Assembly: GCF_003086295.3 (NCBI RefSeq)
Contig: NC_092051.1
Location: 20,083,940-20,147,939 of the forward strand
DNA: 64,000 nt
Reading direction: 5' to 3'
Source: Arachis hypogaea
Taxonomy: Eukaryota > Streptophyta > Magnoliopsida > Fabales > Fabaceae
The position numbers and the translations under genes are program-made. The notes beneath the pieces were generated by a model. It made no database searches, had not been told where the DNA came from, and worked only from the letters and a program-made list of their open reading frames with translations. Shown here in pieces: positions 24,158-36,532 of the stretch (position 1 is the stretch's first letter; each line of letters opens with the position of its first letter).

Positions 24158-24834
24158 TAAGGGTGTAGATGGTCCCGCCCGGTCTGAAGATCCGGTCCGA
24201 TTTCGAACACTTTAGGAACTAATTTAGTTGGATTTTATTGGGTCTAGGGTTGGGTAAGGGTCTCAAAAATAGACCCGGTCATTATTTTGGGTCGGGTCCG
24301 GGCCATAGTTCGGGTTACCCGAACTCGGCCCGGTGGCCCGGTCATCATATATAATTAATATTTTGTGTTATTAGTGATGGATGATGACTATTCTTATGTG
24401 AAATTTAAATATTGTAAACCTTAATATTTTGTGTTATTAGTTATTATAAGATTATAAGTTAATGTTTTATGTTTAAAATGTATAAGACTTTAGACTAATG
24501 CATAATATTGTGTTATTTGTATTGATTTAAATATTTGGTGTTATTAGACAATATTAATATTGATTATAGTTATGCTTTAATTTTAGAGAAGGGTTGGTTC
24601 TTGTTATATTTTTTTAAGTGAATTTTACTATGTGAATTGTAAAATAATAGTTAGAGATTAGGTAGTTTTTACATATTAAAGGCCCAATTTTTACCCAATT
24701 TTCACTAAGGTCAAAGGTGCGTAGGTTTCATTAGATTTAGGATCGAATTAGAGTTTAAAAATTAAGCCCGATCTATATTTCGGGTCAGATCTGAATTAAG
24801 CCAAACCGGTATGTCCGTCCCATGTACACCCCTA
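24158..24834. mobile_element. Second hAT-type MITE, inside solo LTR A
   Basis: Ends: TAAGGGTGTAGATGG on the left, and the complement of CATGTACACCCCTA on the right. The flanking 8-bp repeat is ATCTCGCG (24150-24157) and ATCTCTCG (24835-24842), one mismatch. Regions near the ends are rich in CGGGTC/GACCCG, and the centre is AT-rich and noncoding. It is 677 bp long. It lies only 43 bp from the MULE end. Confidence 0.85.
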
Positions 24835-24842
24835 ATCTCTCG

Positions 24843-27711
24843 TATATCGTTACCTGTCCTTTCCTTACTCCCACCAAAAAACGCGTGTTACACCCTCACT
24901 CATTCAACACTGCAAAAATAAGAAATCAGAAAAGGAAAAGCTAGAAATCAGAGATGGGGAGTGGGGAATCGGAAGAACGCGAGAGAGGGAGAGGAGGGAA
25001 CGGACAGCGCCGGCGGGATAGGGGCCGCCATCGCCATCAAGGCCGAGAAACAAAGAGAGAGAGGGTCGACCGAGCAGAAGAGAAGCAAAGATCGAGAGAG
25101 AGAAGACGCGATTGAGGAGAAGAGGAAAGGGCGTTGTCTCGCGCTGTCGCCGCCGCGCCCTACCTCCGTCGCCGTTGGAGCTTCGACCGTCGATGTCACC
25201 GGGGTGGTCGCCGTCGCTAGGATTAGCCACTGCCACCATCCGAGCTCGCTGCTGCTGATGATGGTAAGCCAAACCGTCGTCCTTGATGCCGGAGAAGAAC
25301 ACCAGAGTTGCTGTTCTGGTTCCGATTCCTCCATTTCTGAAACTGTAACACTCTTATCCTTGTTCTGCTTCAAACTTGTTCCTCTACCATGTTCTTGTTC
25401 TAATCCTAGTCACCTATATTCTTATTTTAGTTCTGCCACTTTACTTCTAAAATTTCTGTTGCAACTAGTATGGGTGTCGATGCTGTTTTTGGGACTGTGG
25501 TAGCTGCTGCTGGTTCTGTGTGAGGCTACCGCTTTTGCGAGATAGGAAAAGGAATTTGTCACAGTTAAGTTCCGGTTAATTGAGGTAGGGGATATTTTAT
25601 TAAATTAAATACTTTAAATTTGAATGCCTAAGGAGTTTACTGGATTAATGCAAATATAGGAATGCTTGATATGTGATGGATTTTGGATGTGGATTAAATG
25701 TGTGACTGGTTATATCTCTTATTGGAATATGTTTGAATGATAACTTTAAGAATGCTTGGCACTGCTGATTTTGGTTTTTAAGATTGATGTTGAGTTAAGA
25801 TCATGCTTGTGATTGAATTGCTGGAAATTCTGATTTTGATTGATTATGTAAGATTGGTGGTTATTGAATTTTTTTGGTGACTAGATTGGTGGTTATTGAA
25901 TTGCTTATTTGTTGAGGTTGAGATTGTTGTTAATGTTGATTTATGAGTAATTATAATTGATTTTGAGGATTGTTAAAAGATTGAAGATTGGTTATTGAAT
26001 TGTTTTCTTAAACCTTTGATTTTTATTAAAATAAAATCGTAACATTGCTAACGAATAAGTAACACTAAAATAGTTGGAATCATGTGAGGCTGATTTTTGA
26101 GTAATGGTTATGGATTTTTGAAGTTGGACGGGTTTACTTTTAAAAGAACGATAGTCGTTAAATTGGTTTATGATGAGTTGTTTATTGAGAATCTATTGTT
26201 ATGATAACTGCTGATGAAAAGGGCTGGTGATTTGTTGAGAAAGAGGGAACCCGAAAAGGGTGACAAAGTCCAGTTTTAAGGGGAACTAATGTCCAATTTT
26301 TGTAAAAATATATGAAAAGTGATTTCATTTTAAAAATTTGATTTATAAGCTTATTCTTGAGAAATTATTGATTTGATTTATTAATAATTATTGGTCTGAC
26401 TCAATAACATAAGATTTGAAAGGTCTGAATTTTATTAAAATAGAAAGTGGCTTAGCTTCAAAGAAAACGTTTTAATTACTGAAAACTATTTGATTTCGGT
26501 TTATTACAGAAAATCTTATTTTCAGCTTGATTTATTAAGAAAGTATAAGGTTTTACATTCAGTTTTTTTGAGAATAGATTTTGTTTCAAGTTATGATTTG
26601 AGTTCGGTTTGTTAAGGGAAAGAAGGAAAGAGGAAAGAGCACACGACACGTGTGATTATGAAATGAATAAAAGGTCACGAGAGGGTGACGGAAAGTAACT
26701 AGTTAGTGTGCCGATGTGAGAATGTTAAGCCGTGGGCTTTATGTGTGAATGATTGTGCGGGGTGCCCGTGTGTATGGAATGGCTTCCAGTAGAAAGTAGC
26801 ACATGCTTCAGCTGGAGAATCAGCGCCTGCAAGTACTTAAAGAGGTTATGTTCGGCATATTTCAGCCGGAGAATCAGCGCCTGCAAGAGTAGAAACTTGC
26901 AGAGGTTATGCCGCTGGAATGCCTTATCTGACTTGCGAGTCGGATTGCATCGGGTGCAGGTCGAAACAGACAAATGAGCTCATTACCTACGATAGGACTA
27001 GACATGCATCATCTTTGTTTGCGCATTTGCATTTGGTTGTGCTTGCTTATCTTGTTTCTTTGTGAATATGATGTTTGTCTTGTTGCAATTAGTTTGTGTA
27101 TTGATGTGAATGAGAACTGAAGTTGCGATTGAGATTTGTTTAGAATTCAAAAATTTTAAGAGGGTAATTAATTATATAAAGTAAGAGTATAAAGTATATT
27201 CAAACGTTTAAACAAAATAGTTTTTTTTGAGTAAGTTAACTGTTTGCATTATATTCAATATTTTTACGGCATTCCCATTTCCTACTGAGAACGCGTGGTT
27301 TGTTCTTACCCGAAAATCTTCCACCCTTTCAGTGACAGGCTCAAAGATTTAGTGTGAAGCTGCGGGCGAATATTAGTCTTATTAGAGGTAAGTTTATGTG
27401 TTGAGTTGCTTTCATAGAATTCTCTTGTCCTTGTTATTTAAGATTTTATTTTATACAGAGGGATAGGAGTTGTATCTCAGTTTTATTTGAATTCTGTTGT
27501 ATGATATTTATTATTATTAATAACTATGTGATTAGTATTGTTCGGGGATTTTTGATATATGGTTTTTAATTAATAAAAACAAACTTTTCAAGCATTTTCT
27601 TAAAAATTGAAACGCGACATCGAACTAAAGGCTCAATATTAAATAGTAAATAAGGAAAGTAGATAATTATCTTTAGTACGATCATGACGTACTAATAGTT
27701 AGGATGTTACA
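24843..27711 (+). other. Main remaining part of solo LTR A
   Basis: A GC-rich stretch (24950-25310) is open in several frames on both strands but shows no domain. It is read as LTR sequence, not a gene. At 26807-26915 a ~54-bp tandem duplication (GGAGAATCAGCGCCTGCAAG twice) is present. The rest is AT-rich. Confidence 0.6.
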
Positions 27712-29193
27712 AAATTCATTTTAATTTTGTGCTAATATGATATACAACATTGGTTCACATAAATGAGATTATAACACGCTACAATAACATTAAGAATACA
27801 AGACACGTTTTAAAGTTTTTATTACTATTAATGATAAGCCATAAAATCAATGTTCTTATTCGTTAAAAGTCATATAATAATATGAATTGCAATAATGGTA
27901 TTAGCGCATAAATGGAGGGCAAATAATGTTTGTGATTCTAATAAATGAAATAAAAAATAGAAAGTTTGGCCTATCCTAAACAAAATATTAATGTCTCTTA
28001 TATATATATTTTTTATCATTTTAATAGTTTACTCGTTATTAGATTAGGTAAAACAACCTCGAATAAAAATCTTACTGCGAGTGTTATCTTTTAATGATAT
28101 TATTTAATTGAACTTGTCATACTTAATCTCAATCCTTCCGTCTCAGGCTCAATTTCGAAAAACAAATACTATCATAGAAAATTCACTCTAATTTTGTGTT
28201 GATATGATATACAACATTGGTTCACATAAATGTGAGTATAACACGCTACAGTAACATTAATAATACAAGACACGTTTTAAGGCTTTTATTATCATTAATA
28301 ATAAGCCATAAAATCAATATTCTTATTCAATAAAGCCATAAAATAATATGAATTGCAATAATGGTATGAGCGCATAAGTGTAGGGTAAATAATGTTTATG
28401 ATTCTAATAAATGAAACAAAAAATAAAAAGTTTGGACTATGCTAAACAAAATATTAATGTCTCCTAAATATTTTTTTCATTTTAATAGTTTATTTGTTAT
28501 TAAATTTAGTAAAATAACCTCGAATAAAAATCTACCTGCGAGTGTTATCTTTTAATGATATTATTCAATTAAACTTGTCATACTTAATCTCAATCCTTCG
28601 ATGTCAGTCTCAATCTCTGAAAACAAATACTATCACATAAACTCACTCTAATTTTGTGCTAATATAATATACAACAGTGATTCACGTAAATGAGAGTATA
28701 AAACGCTACAGTAACATTAAGAATACAAGACACGATTTAAGGCTTTTATTACCATTAATAATAAGCCATAAAATCAATGTTCTTATTCATCAAATGCCAT
28801 AAAATAATATGAATTGCAATAATAGTATGAGCGCATAATTGAAGGGCAAATAATGTTTGTAATTCTAATAAATGAAATAAAAAATAGAAAGTTTGAACTA
28901 TTCTAAACAAAAAATTAATGTCTTCCAAATTTTTTTTTCATTTTAATAGTTCACTCGTTGTTAAATTTAATAAAATAACCTCGAATAAAAATCTAACTGC
29001 GAGTGTTATCTTTTAATGATATTATTCAATTGAACTTTCATACTTAATCTCAATCCTTCTGTCTCAGTCTCAATCTCTGAAAACAAATACTATCACGGAA
29101 AATTCACTCTAATTTTGTGTTAATATAATATACAACTTTAGTTCACATAAACGAGAGTATAACACGCTATAGTAACATTAAGAATACAAGACA
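27712..29193. repeat. Satellite array, block 2
   Basis: The monomer phase resumes exactly where block 1 stopped. Anchors lie at 27884, 28350 and 28811. The block ends in AGACA, the target duplication of the next insertion. Confidence 0.95.
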
Positions 29194-29347
29194 TGTAACA
29201 CCCTAACTATCAGAATGTCACGCTTTCGGCTGCGCCACTCTGATAGCTCGGGTATTACGACGACTCTTAATTTATTTAATACTAAAATATGAGCTTGTTT
29301 AAAATTTAAACCGTATTTTTCAAAACATACATCCATACTTACAAAGA

Positions 29348-29350
<3 letters not shown>

Positions 29351-29396
<46 letters not shown>
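29351..29396. repeat. (AT)n microsatellite
   Basis: This is an uninterrupted AT dinucleotide run in solo LTR B. Confidence 0.95.
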
Positions 29397-29399
<3 letters not shown>

Positions 29400-32300
29400 A
29401 ATTTACAAGCATTACATAATACAAAATCCTATCCCTCATACAAAATGTGAAAGGTCAAAGGCGAGGGAAAACATCACTAAAACAATAAAAAAATATCGTG
29501 TAAATGCAAAAGTAAAACTCTTCCAAACTTTGTCGTCCATATCCTGAAAAAGAAAAGACCTGTAGGGGAGTGAGAACATCGTCCTTGCTGGTTCTCACTA
29601 TGGGGTTAGAGAATTGCTATAATAAGATACGTAGAAATAAAACTGTCTTTAAAGTACAGTGATTAATAGACTCCTTATGAATCTTTTCAAAACCAAAGAC
29701 TATGTTCCAAAAACCCGAAATCCTTTTTAAAAGGGAAATCCGTTAATTCTTTAAAAATCCAAAACTTCTTTAAAAGTTTTTCCTAGACAACATGAATGAC
29801 CAAGCTGTTCCAAGCATAGGTTCATTAAGTTTATGCTGAACCAGCATAGGTTTTCATACTTTACTAAACTAGAAACACAAACCAAACACGGTCCCCGGCC
29901 CATCATATAATTAATCACGGCCCTAGGCCAAACAAATCAACCAACAGCCAACTCACCACAATCCAACCAATTTCAGTCACAAACACAAATAAAAAGATTC
30001 AAACACAAACAAGCAGTTACGTCAAGTAGAGTAATTAGCAGTTAAACATGGTTATTCACATAGACAAACCAACTACAATATGCACACCCAAACAATGTCA
30101 CATAAATACATATGATGAATGTCTGCCCTATAGCTGATGAGTCTCATCTGTCGGTTGCAAAGCCAACCCGACATGTCCCGGTAACCATTGGACAGAACAC
30201 CAAACACGGAGCAAGTGGGACAACGCCGCAACCTTTGCATCTTACCCGCGTAACCGGATCAGGGGACAACTTCACCCTGCCTCTTACCCAGGTGGTGTTA
30301 CAGTTCTCAACCCGGAGCAAGCGGCGATAGAATTCCACCCTTGCATCTTACCCAGTATTCTCGCCTCTTACCCGGAGCAAGTGGATAACACCACTGCATC
30401 TTATCCGGAGGCATATCACAATCAAATTCAACTTATTTTCATTATCATTCCAATTCATTCATAACCATTCATAATCATTTTCACACTTTCTCAACAATCC
30501 ACATCAAGTAAATCATCATTCATGCCATATATTACTTTTTCCTCATATCACTTTTCTTTAAAAACAACAATCAAACTCATCTTTGTCTCAATTTCAAAAT
30601 CTTTCTCATATCTCAAGCTATTTCAAGCTTCCTAGCCACTTTTTCCTCAAACTCAATTCCCTTTTTAAAAGAGAGCTACTTTATGTAACATTTTCTCAAA
30701 ACTTACAAACAATTCCAAAATCATATCAAATGTAAATTTTCTTTGAAAAGACTCAAAATCCTCCTCTTTGAAACCATCATTTTAACTACTTTTAAATGGG
30801 AGTTATCAATTAATTATTCCGGCAAGGTCTCAAGTTTTTAAGGGAGAACAACCAAATCCCTTTTCTTAAATTTATTAAAATTCTTGAAAAATCATGTTTT
30901 CGTGGTTTGAATTAATCAAGCGAAATCCAAATAAAACCAAATCATTTAGAACCAAAAACCCATCCGTTTGAACCAAAATAATTTTTAATTTCATTCCTTA
31001 AAACCAATTCCTTAACTTTTCCAAAACATCGCAAGCGGAGTCAGTCGATTAAAGTCCATTTACTTATAAATTCACTGAAGCTCCTTCGAATGAAATTCTC
31101 AAGTCAAATTCAAAAATATAAACCCTTCTCACATTTAAAACAGCCTCAAAACATAAGTCTTCTCTAATTGGTTTGCACTCAAAATGTAATACTTTTCTTA
31201 AGAAACAAAGCTCCACCACAATTCTCTTTGCAATAATTCAATTCAAGACGTAATTCATCACTTTCTTAAATAGTTCAAATAAAATAATATGTCTTAAGTT
31301 CAAATTTTCTGAATAACTTTTCAAATAAAGTCTTGGATTTTATAGAAATTTCGGCAGCACCTCCCCTAAAACTTGGACTTTGCCACCCTTTCCGGGTCCC
31401 AACCAAAACATTCCGCAACCATTTCCAATGGGTTCAAAACCAAACTAGTTTCCAATAAAACAAAATCCAGACTTTCAAACTTTAAAAATCACATCAAACC
31501 AAACCAATTAAAAAATCTCCAATTTTAACAAATCAATTAATAATTCAATCAATACACAACCGTATTCATCCAAAACAAGCTAGCCAATTCATAAGACTTG
31601 CATAATCACTAAAAATGCATTTTTTCACATCCATATCAATTTGTAACAATTCCAATTACAAAATTAAGTTTTTAGAAAAAGTCCCTACCTTGATTAGTCC
31701 CAAGCTGCATAATTAAACCCATTAAATCCTTATTCTCATGTTAATCGACAGCAACCGCAGAAATTCCGACAACCACATATCTGACATAATTTAGAATTAA
31801 CATGGAATGGATATTGAGAGATATTAAAACATAATTGATAATAGAGTATTGCGATAAACAAGAACGGAACCGAATAATCTCCCCATGATAAACAGAATAG
31901 AACGACACAGTAGCAGCTTCCAAATTGACCGGACCGCAGCTCTGATAGCGGCCAGAAGCTCTGATGGTTCAGCAGTAACCTTAATTTGACATGCAATCAC
32001 CGGAACCGAATCCCTAAGGTATAAACAGCTCAGAATCTCTAACAACCTATATTGAAGTACTAATTTTTAAAGGTTCTGGAAATAAAAATGATTACCAAGA
32101 AGGCAAAGGCTCGATGGCAGCTTCCAATAGTCAGAACGGCGGCGGTTTGCAACGGTGACATGACTCTGGCGATGAGGCAGATCCACGGCGCTGATGGAAG
32201 CACGGCGGTGACGAGCTCCCTCAACGGCGACGTGACAGATCCGACGGCGACGGGATCCTCGACGGCAATGAACAGAACGGCGGCAGCATGAACGACGCAC

Positions 32301-33869
32301 AGGCAGTGGTGAGAGTGAACTGGGAGCAACGAACCACAGTGGCTCTTCACCCTCTTCGTGTCGGGTTCTCCTTCTCCCGGCGACCCAGCTGTGGCGGCAA
32401 CGAAGTAACGGCGACTGGACACGACGGCTGGACTGGTCGTGGTCCTCTCTTCCCCGCGCGTCTTCCTCTCCTCACGGTTCTGTTGCTTGACAGCGGTCAA
32501 GGACGGTTCGGCGGCGTGGTCTTCCTCCAAGGTCCGATGACGACGCAACGGTGGCGGCGAGGCGTGGAGCAACGACGGCGCAACTTCTCTTCCTTTCCCT
32601 CTCTCGGATCTCTTTCTGTCAACGGCAGCGGCGACGGTGGCAGTGACACCCACCGCGCCGCCTTCCCTTCTCCCCCGTCTCCTTCCTTCTTCGGTCCCCT
32701 TCCCTGTTCCCTTTTCTTTTATTTGTCTTTCTTCCTTTTGTGGGTGTGGGTATCTATGTGTGTGTGAGGGTGAGCCGTGGGTGAGGGGTGGGGTGTGGTT
32801 GCTGTTTGTGTGTTAGAGGGTTAGGGTAAAAATTAGGTTTAGATAAAATTAGGATTAGGTTAGGGTTTTAGTTTAGGTATTTTTATTGAAAATCACTACA
32901 ACAAAACAGCGCAGTGGCGGCGGTTATTTTGGGGGGTTGCAGCGGTTATAACTTCCGCTAGAATCAGCTCCCGGCGGTGAGCAAAATGTGGCCAGGTCAA
33001 CCGTCGGCACAGCAGCGGTGGTGGTTTTGAAGAACCGCTGGAACAACCGCCGCCAGAGTCACTCGGTGAATCGCGGCGGTTTAAAACCGCCACTATGTGC
33101 GTGAACCAGGCAGAGTAGGTGTATGGTGGCAGTTTAAAAATTGCCGCAAAATTTGAAATTTTACTTATCGTTGAACATTCACGGCGGTTTTAAACCGCAT
33201 TTAAAAGGTCGACATGAATTACTACCATGAATTTCGCGGCGGTTGAAAACTGCAGCATGCTTTTTTAAAAAATAAAGAAATTTATATATAAACTACTTCC
33301 TATTCCTAATGCTTCAATCCTAATAAAAAAATAACTACTACAAATATTAAAATCTACAACACAAAGTAAAATAGAAAAATTGACCAAAAATAATATGAAC
33401 ATTCCATTTCAAAATATAATATATTTAATAAGTCTTACATAATCATAAATCCAACACAATCAGTGTTTAACACCTATATTTACATATCAAAGTAAATTCA
33501 AATAGCGCAATACTAAAATTGAATTAGAAAAGAATTTTGCTACTAATATTTAACTAAGCTAAAAGTTTAAAATAAAGAGTTACTTTGATAATAAAAGTCT
33601 TCAGTCACTTCAATCATAAAATTCTACAACTTCTTCATGGAATAGTAGAAGGTGGCCTTGTCTCTATTGGAGAGTTTGTAACCTAGGATTAAAAATAAAT
33701 AAAAATATGTTAGAATAAAAACAAAGACCATTAAATAATTTAAGTCTAACATGAAAAGGCATAAGTCATCTGCACAAATTAAGAAAATGAACAACAATAA
33801 CTAAATTATTATTTTACTAAATCATGCACAATGAAAGATTCAGGAAAAAAAATCTATATATAATATTTA

Positions 33870-36120
33870 CCCCATCATTCGTAGCTGTAGGAAAGTCATG
33901 TGGCACTTTTCCACCCATACAATGATTAATGAAATATGTCACCTGGGCTTGTAATAAAGAAATTGTTGCTTTATTCTCTTGTAATTCTACTTCCATAGAG
34001 CAAACTTTAGCCATATCAAAGTCATGATTGCATGAAGAAGATACCCCTCCTAAACTATTAGAAGATTTCATGACTTGGGAGAGACCAACACCAAATCCTA
34101 CACCTCTAACACGACCTGGGTGTTCTTTTCCAAATAACTTGATATATGCATCATCAGTAGAACTCTCATTAGCTTGAAGCAAAGTTAATTGTTCCTATGA
34201 TAAAAATTTGAGAAATACATCATCATTAGAATAATCTCCATCATCATTAACAAACAAAGCCAAAATAAAGTGAAAGTGCTTACACTTTTCTCTCTAGCCT
34301 CATCATTAACCAAAGATCCATCCTTCTTCTTATGACTAATTGGATATATTTCAGCTCTAGTAAAAACTCTCTTGTTTGCAGTTTTCTATCAATTCAATAA
34401 ATGGGAATTCAATTTCAACGTATGTAAAAATTAAATAACATAATATTTTTCTGATAAGGACTCAATCACAAACCAACTCGTGTTTCTTCCTAGCAATCGT
34501 CTTGGATCCGAGTGTACGAGGAATTATTTGTTTTTCTCGATTACTTGCATTTTTCTCACACATTTCCTACCCATGCAAATTCAATTAGCAATTTGTCAAT
34601 ATAAAGTGAAATATAGAATGTGTGTTCATACAATTACCTGAGTTCTGGACCTTAATCTATAATCAATAAAAGTTGTCCATTGCTCCAAGCTGACTCCAAC
34701 TCCTTTTCTTGTCTTTTCTTTTTAGATCATTAATGATAAAGATAAATGCAATTGCAGATGGTATCTGCATGCAACTTCTTCCTTTGAACACAATCTATCA
34801 CATATTTATGTTGTGTGACAAACTGACAATACACATTGATGCCACCATAACAACTTGCACCCAAATTGTGATATTCACACTGTCGATGATATTTTTCCTT
34901 ATCAATGATTTCAAAAAGGTAATGACAAGGCAATAATTGAACAAAATATCAAATAAAAAGGGCCAGTTTTTTAACAATTTAAGTTCATCATTATTAAACC
35001 ACTGATGATCACAATATTTGTAGTCGTTGTCAAACCACCGAACTACTGAGATATCATTTTCTTTTCTTTTCTCTTTTCATCTAAATTATTAGAATTCAAA
35101 AATTACAAGCTCAACCTCAACTAATTTAATTTGAGTTAAGTCCTTAACATTGATTTCATATTCAGTCAAATCAAGAGATTTAATTTCCATAATTTACGTA
35201 CATAGCAAAGTGTTTGGAGTTGAAATTAAATTAGGGATATAGAATTGATTTTGATATTTGTAAGAAAAAGCTAATTATATATTAGGCTGAAAATATTAGC
35301 TTAGGCTGTAACTCTAAAGAGAATAATGTAATCTATATCAATAATAAAAAAAAAAACTTATAATATTGACCTTTTATCCAAGACTAATTAGAATAAGAAT
35401 GAAAATACGGATGTTTTCTTGGAAGAAATTCTTGAAAGACGTTGCTTTCTTTGTTACATTATTTAGTACTTAGGATCCATTTGGTAAAAGCAACATTTCT
35501 GAAACAACAACCAGCTTTTACTTACAATTATAAACCTCAAAAAAGGATTTATACTTCAAAAAAAGATTTATACTTATAAACTATTTCGCAACTTAAAAAT
35601 CTATCTTTTTACTTACCAAACTACTAGATTGTTTCAAAAAACTGTTTATAGAGATTATAAAACATGCTCTAGGTGCATTAGCGATAACGGGTTCATTAGT
35701 CCTAATCTTTCCATCCAATTTTTTCAATTTTAGCAACACCACACTTGACTTCATCTTATGGATTTTGACTCAAAAATATATTTGAGATACAAAAACAAAG
35801 AAGGAAACAGTATGCCGGCTAAATGACTTGCTCAATTTCTCAACTGCCACAGGTTCACTTGAGATTTGAGAATAAAGTACACATAATCCTAAACATATCA
35901 ACACACACAAACTGCACTACATCTCTTTGCATAAGTATCTATATAAGAAGACATATATAAAAAGTCTGTATTAACATGAGAGTGCTGAGGATAAATTTGC
36001 TAACCTTGTTTCCTCCTTGCTTCAGCTTTTGCGAAGAATTCTCTCCATTCATCAATTAGAAAAAAAATTGGCTCGTCATCTTCTTCCTCGTCATGTAGCT
36101 CCACATGCTCTAGCTCTTAT
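33870..36120 (-). pseudogene. TNP1/Transposase_24-like gene remnant in the CACTA element
   Basis: Minus-strand exon-like segments in order: 36120-36010 (acidic, EEDDEP...DEWREFFAKAEA), 34702-34638 (SLEQWTTFIDYRLRSRTQ, donor GTAATT), about 34570-34480 (NREKQIIPRTLGSKTIARKK), about 34385-34285 (FTRAEIYPISHKKKDGSLVN) and about 34190-33870 (IKLFGKEHPGRVRGVGFGVG then a heptad-rich end). This order (W..F..YR, NR.KQ..T.GSK, H.KKDG..V, G.EHPGRVRG) fits the plant En/Spm Transposase_24 family, the accessory DNA-binding type. I could not establish one intact frame or a start codon. Confidence 0.65.
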
Positions 36121-36218
36121 GAACTCCTGATACGAACAAAAAAGCATCAGATTAATATCACCTTTCAAATGTAATGTAATCACAAGCTTATTTGTTTTGT
36201 GCGACATTATATGAATGA

Positions 36219-36532
36219 CTTCTAGGAGCTTGCGGATTTGAGGGATCAAAAAGATAGTCCCACAGCAGCTGTTCTACATACTCGTGAGATACAAAAATTG
36301 AAGTTGGAATTGGAGCAAGAACGCAATAAATTGGCAAACATCCAACTAAAATACCAGGATCTATATTCAGCACTTCAATATTTATTAGATTTTGGCGCAT
36401 TTTGGGAGTGTAAACTAAATAATTGCTAACTATCATGTTCTTTCTTTCAACTACAGAGGAGCAAAAATTGAACAAGTCTTTTCAGGATGAGCTTAAATGA
36501 TCAAAGCTCGAAAGAGAAAAAGTAAGTTTGTA
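36219..36532 (+). pseudogene. Captured exons of a host coiled-coil gene (kinesin-like?)
   Basis: On the strand opposite to the transposase remnant, acceptor CTTCTAG opens ELADLRDQKDSPTAAVLHTR and then EIQKLKLELEQERNKLANIQ, a strong heptad pattern. A second segment at about 36455-36520 follows an ACTACAG acceptor, reads EEQKLNKSFQDELK, has a stop, then SKLEREK, and ends in donor GTAAGT. Two coiled-coil exons with preserved splice sites inside a CACTA element suggest transduplication of a host gene. The composition recalls plant kinesin stalks, but I cannot name the source gene with confidence. Confidence 0.5.

Larger units (their letters stand above)
17645..27711 (+). mobile_element. Solo LTR A, interrupted by a MULE and a hAT MITE
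   Basis: It begins TGTAAGATCCCAAATTT and ends AGGATGTTACA. A 4-bp target repeat AAAT (17641-17644, 27712-27715) flanks it, and the satellite resumes in register. With the two insertions removed, about 3.35 kb remains. No primer site, polypurine tract, gag or pol is seen, so it is read as a solo LTR left by LTR-LTR recombination. Its termini resemble those of LTR B (29194-38165) in the opposite orientation. Confidence 0.75.

Noticed and set aside
24904..25503. Long overlapping frames on both strands in a GC-rich patch.
   Set aside because: Frames are open on both strands because of base composition; there is no domain, and the patch is part of solo LTR A.
32060..32767. Arginine/alanine-rich frames on both strands up to ~197 residues.
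   Set aside because: GC-rich section of solo LTR B with no recognisable motif; open frames follow from composition.
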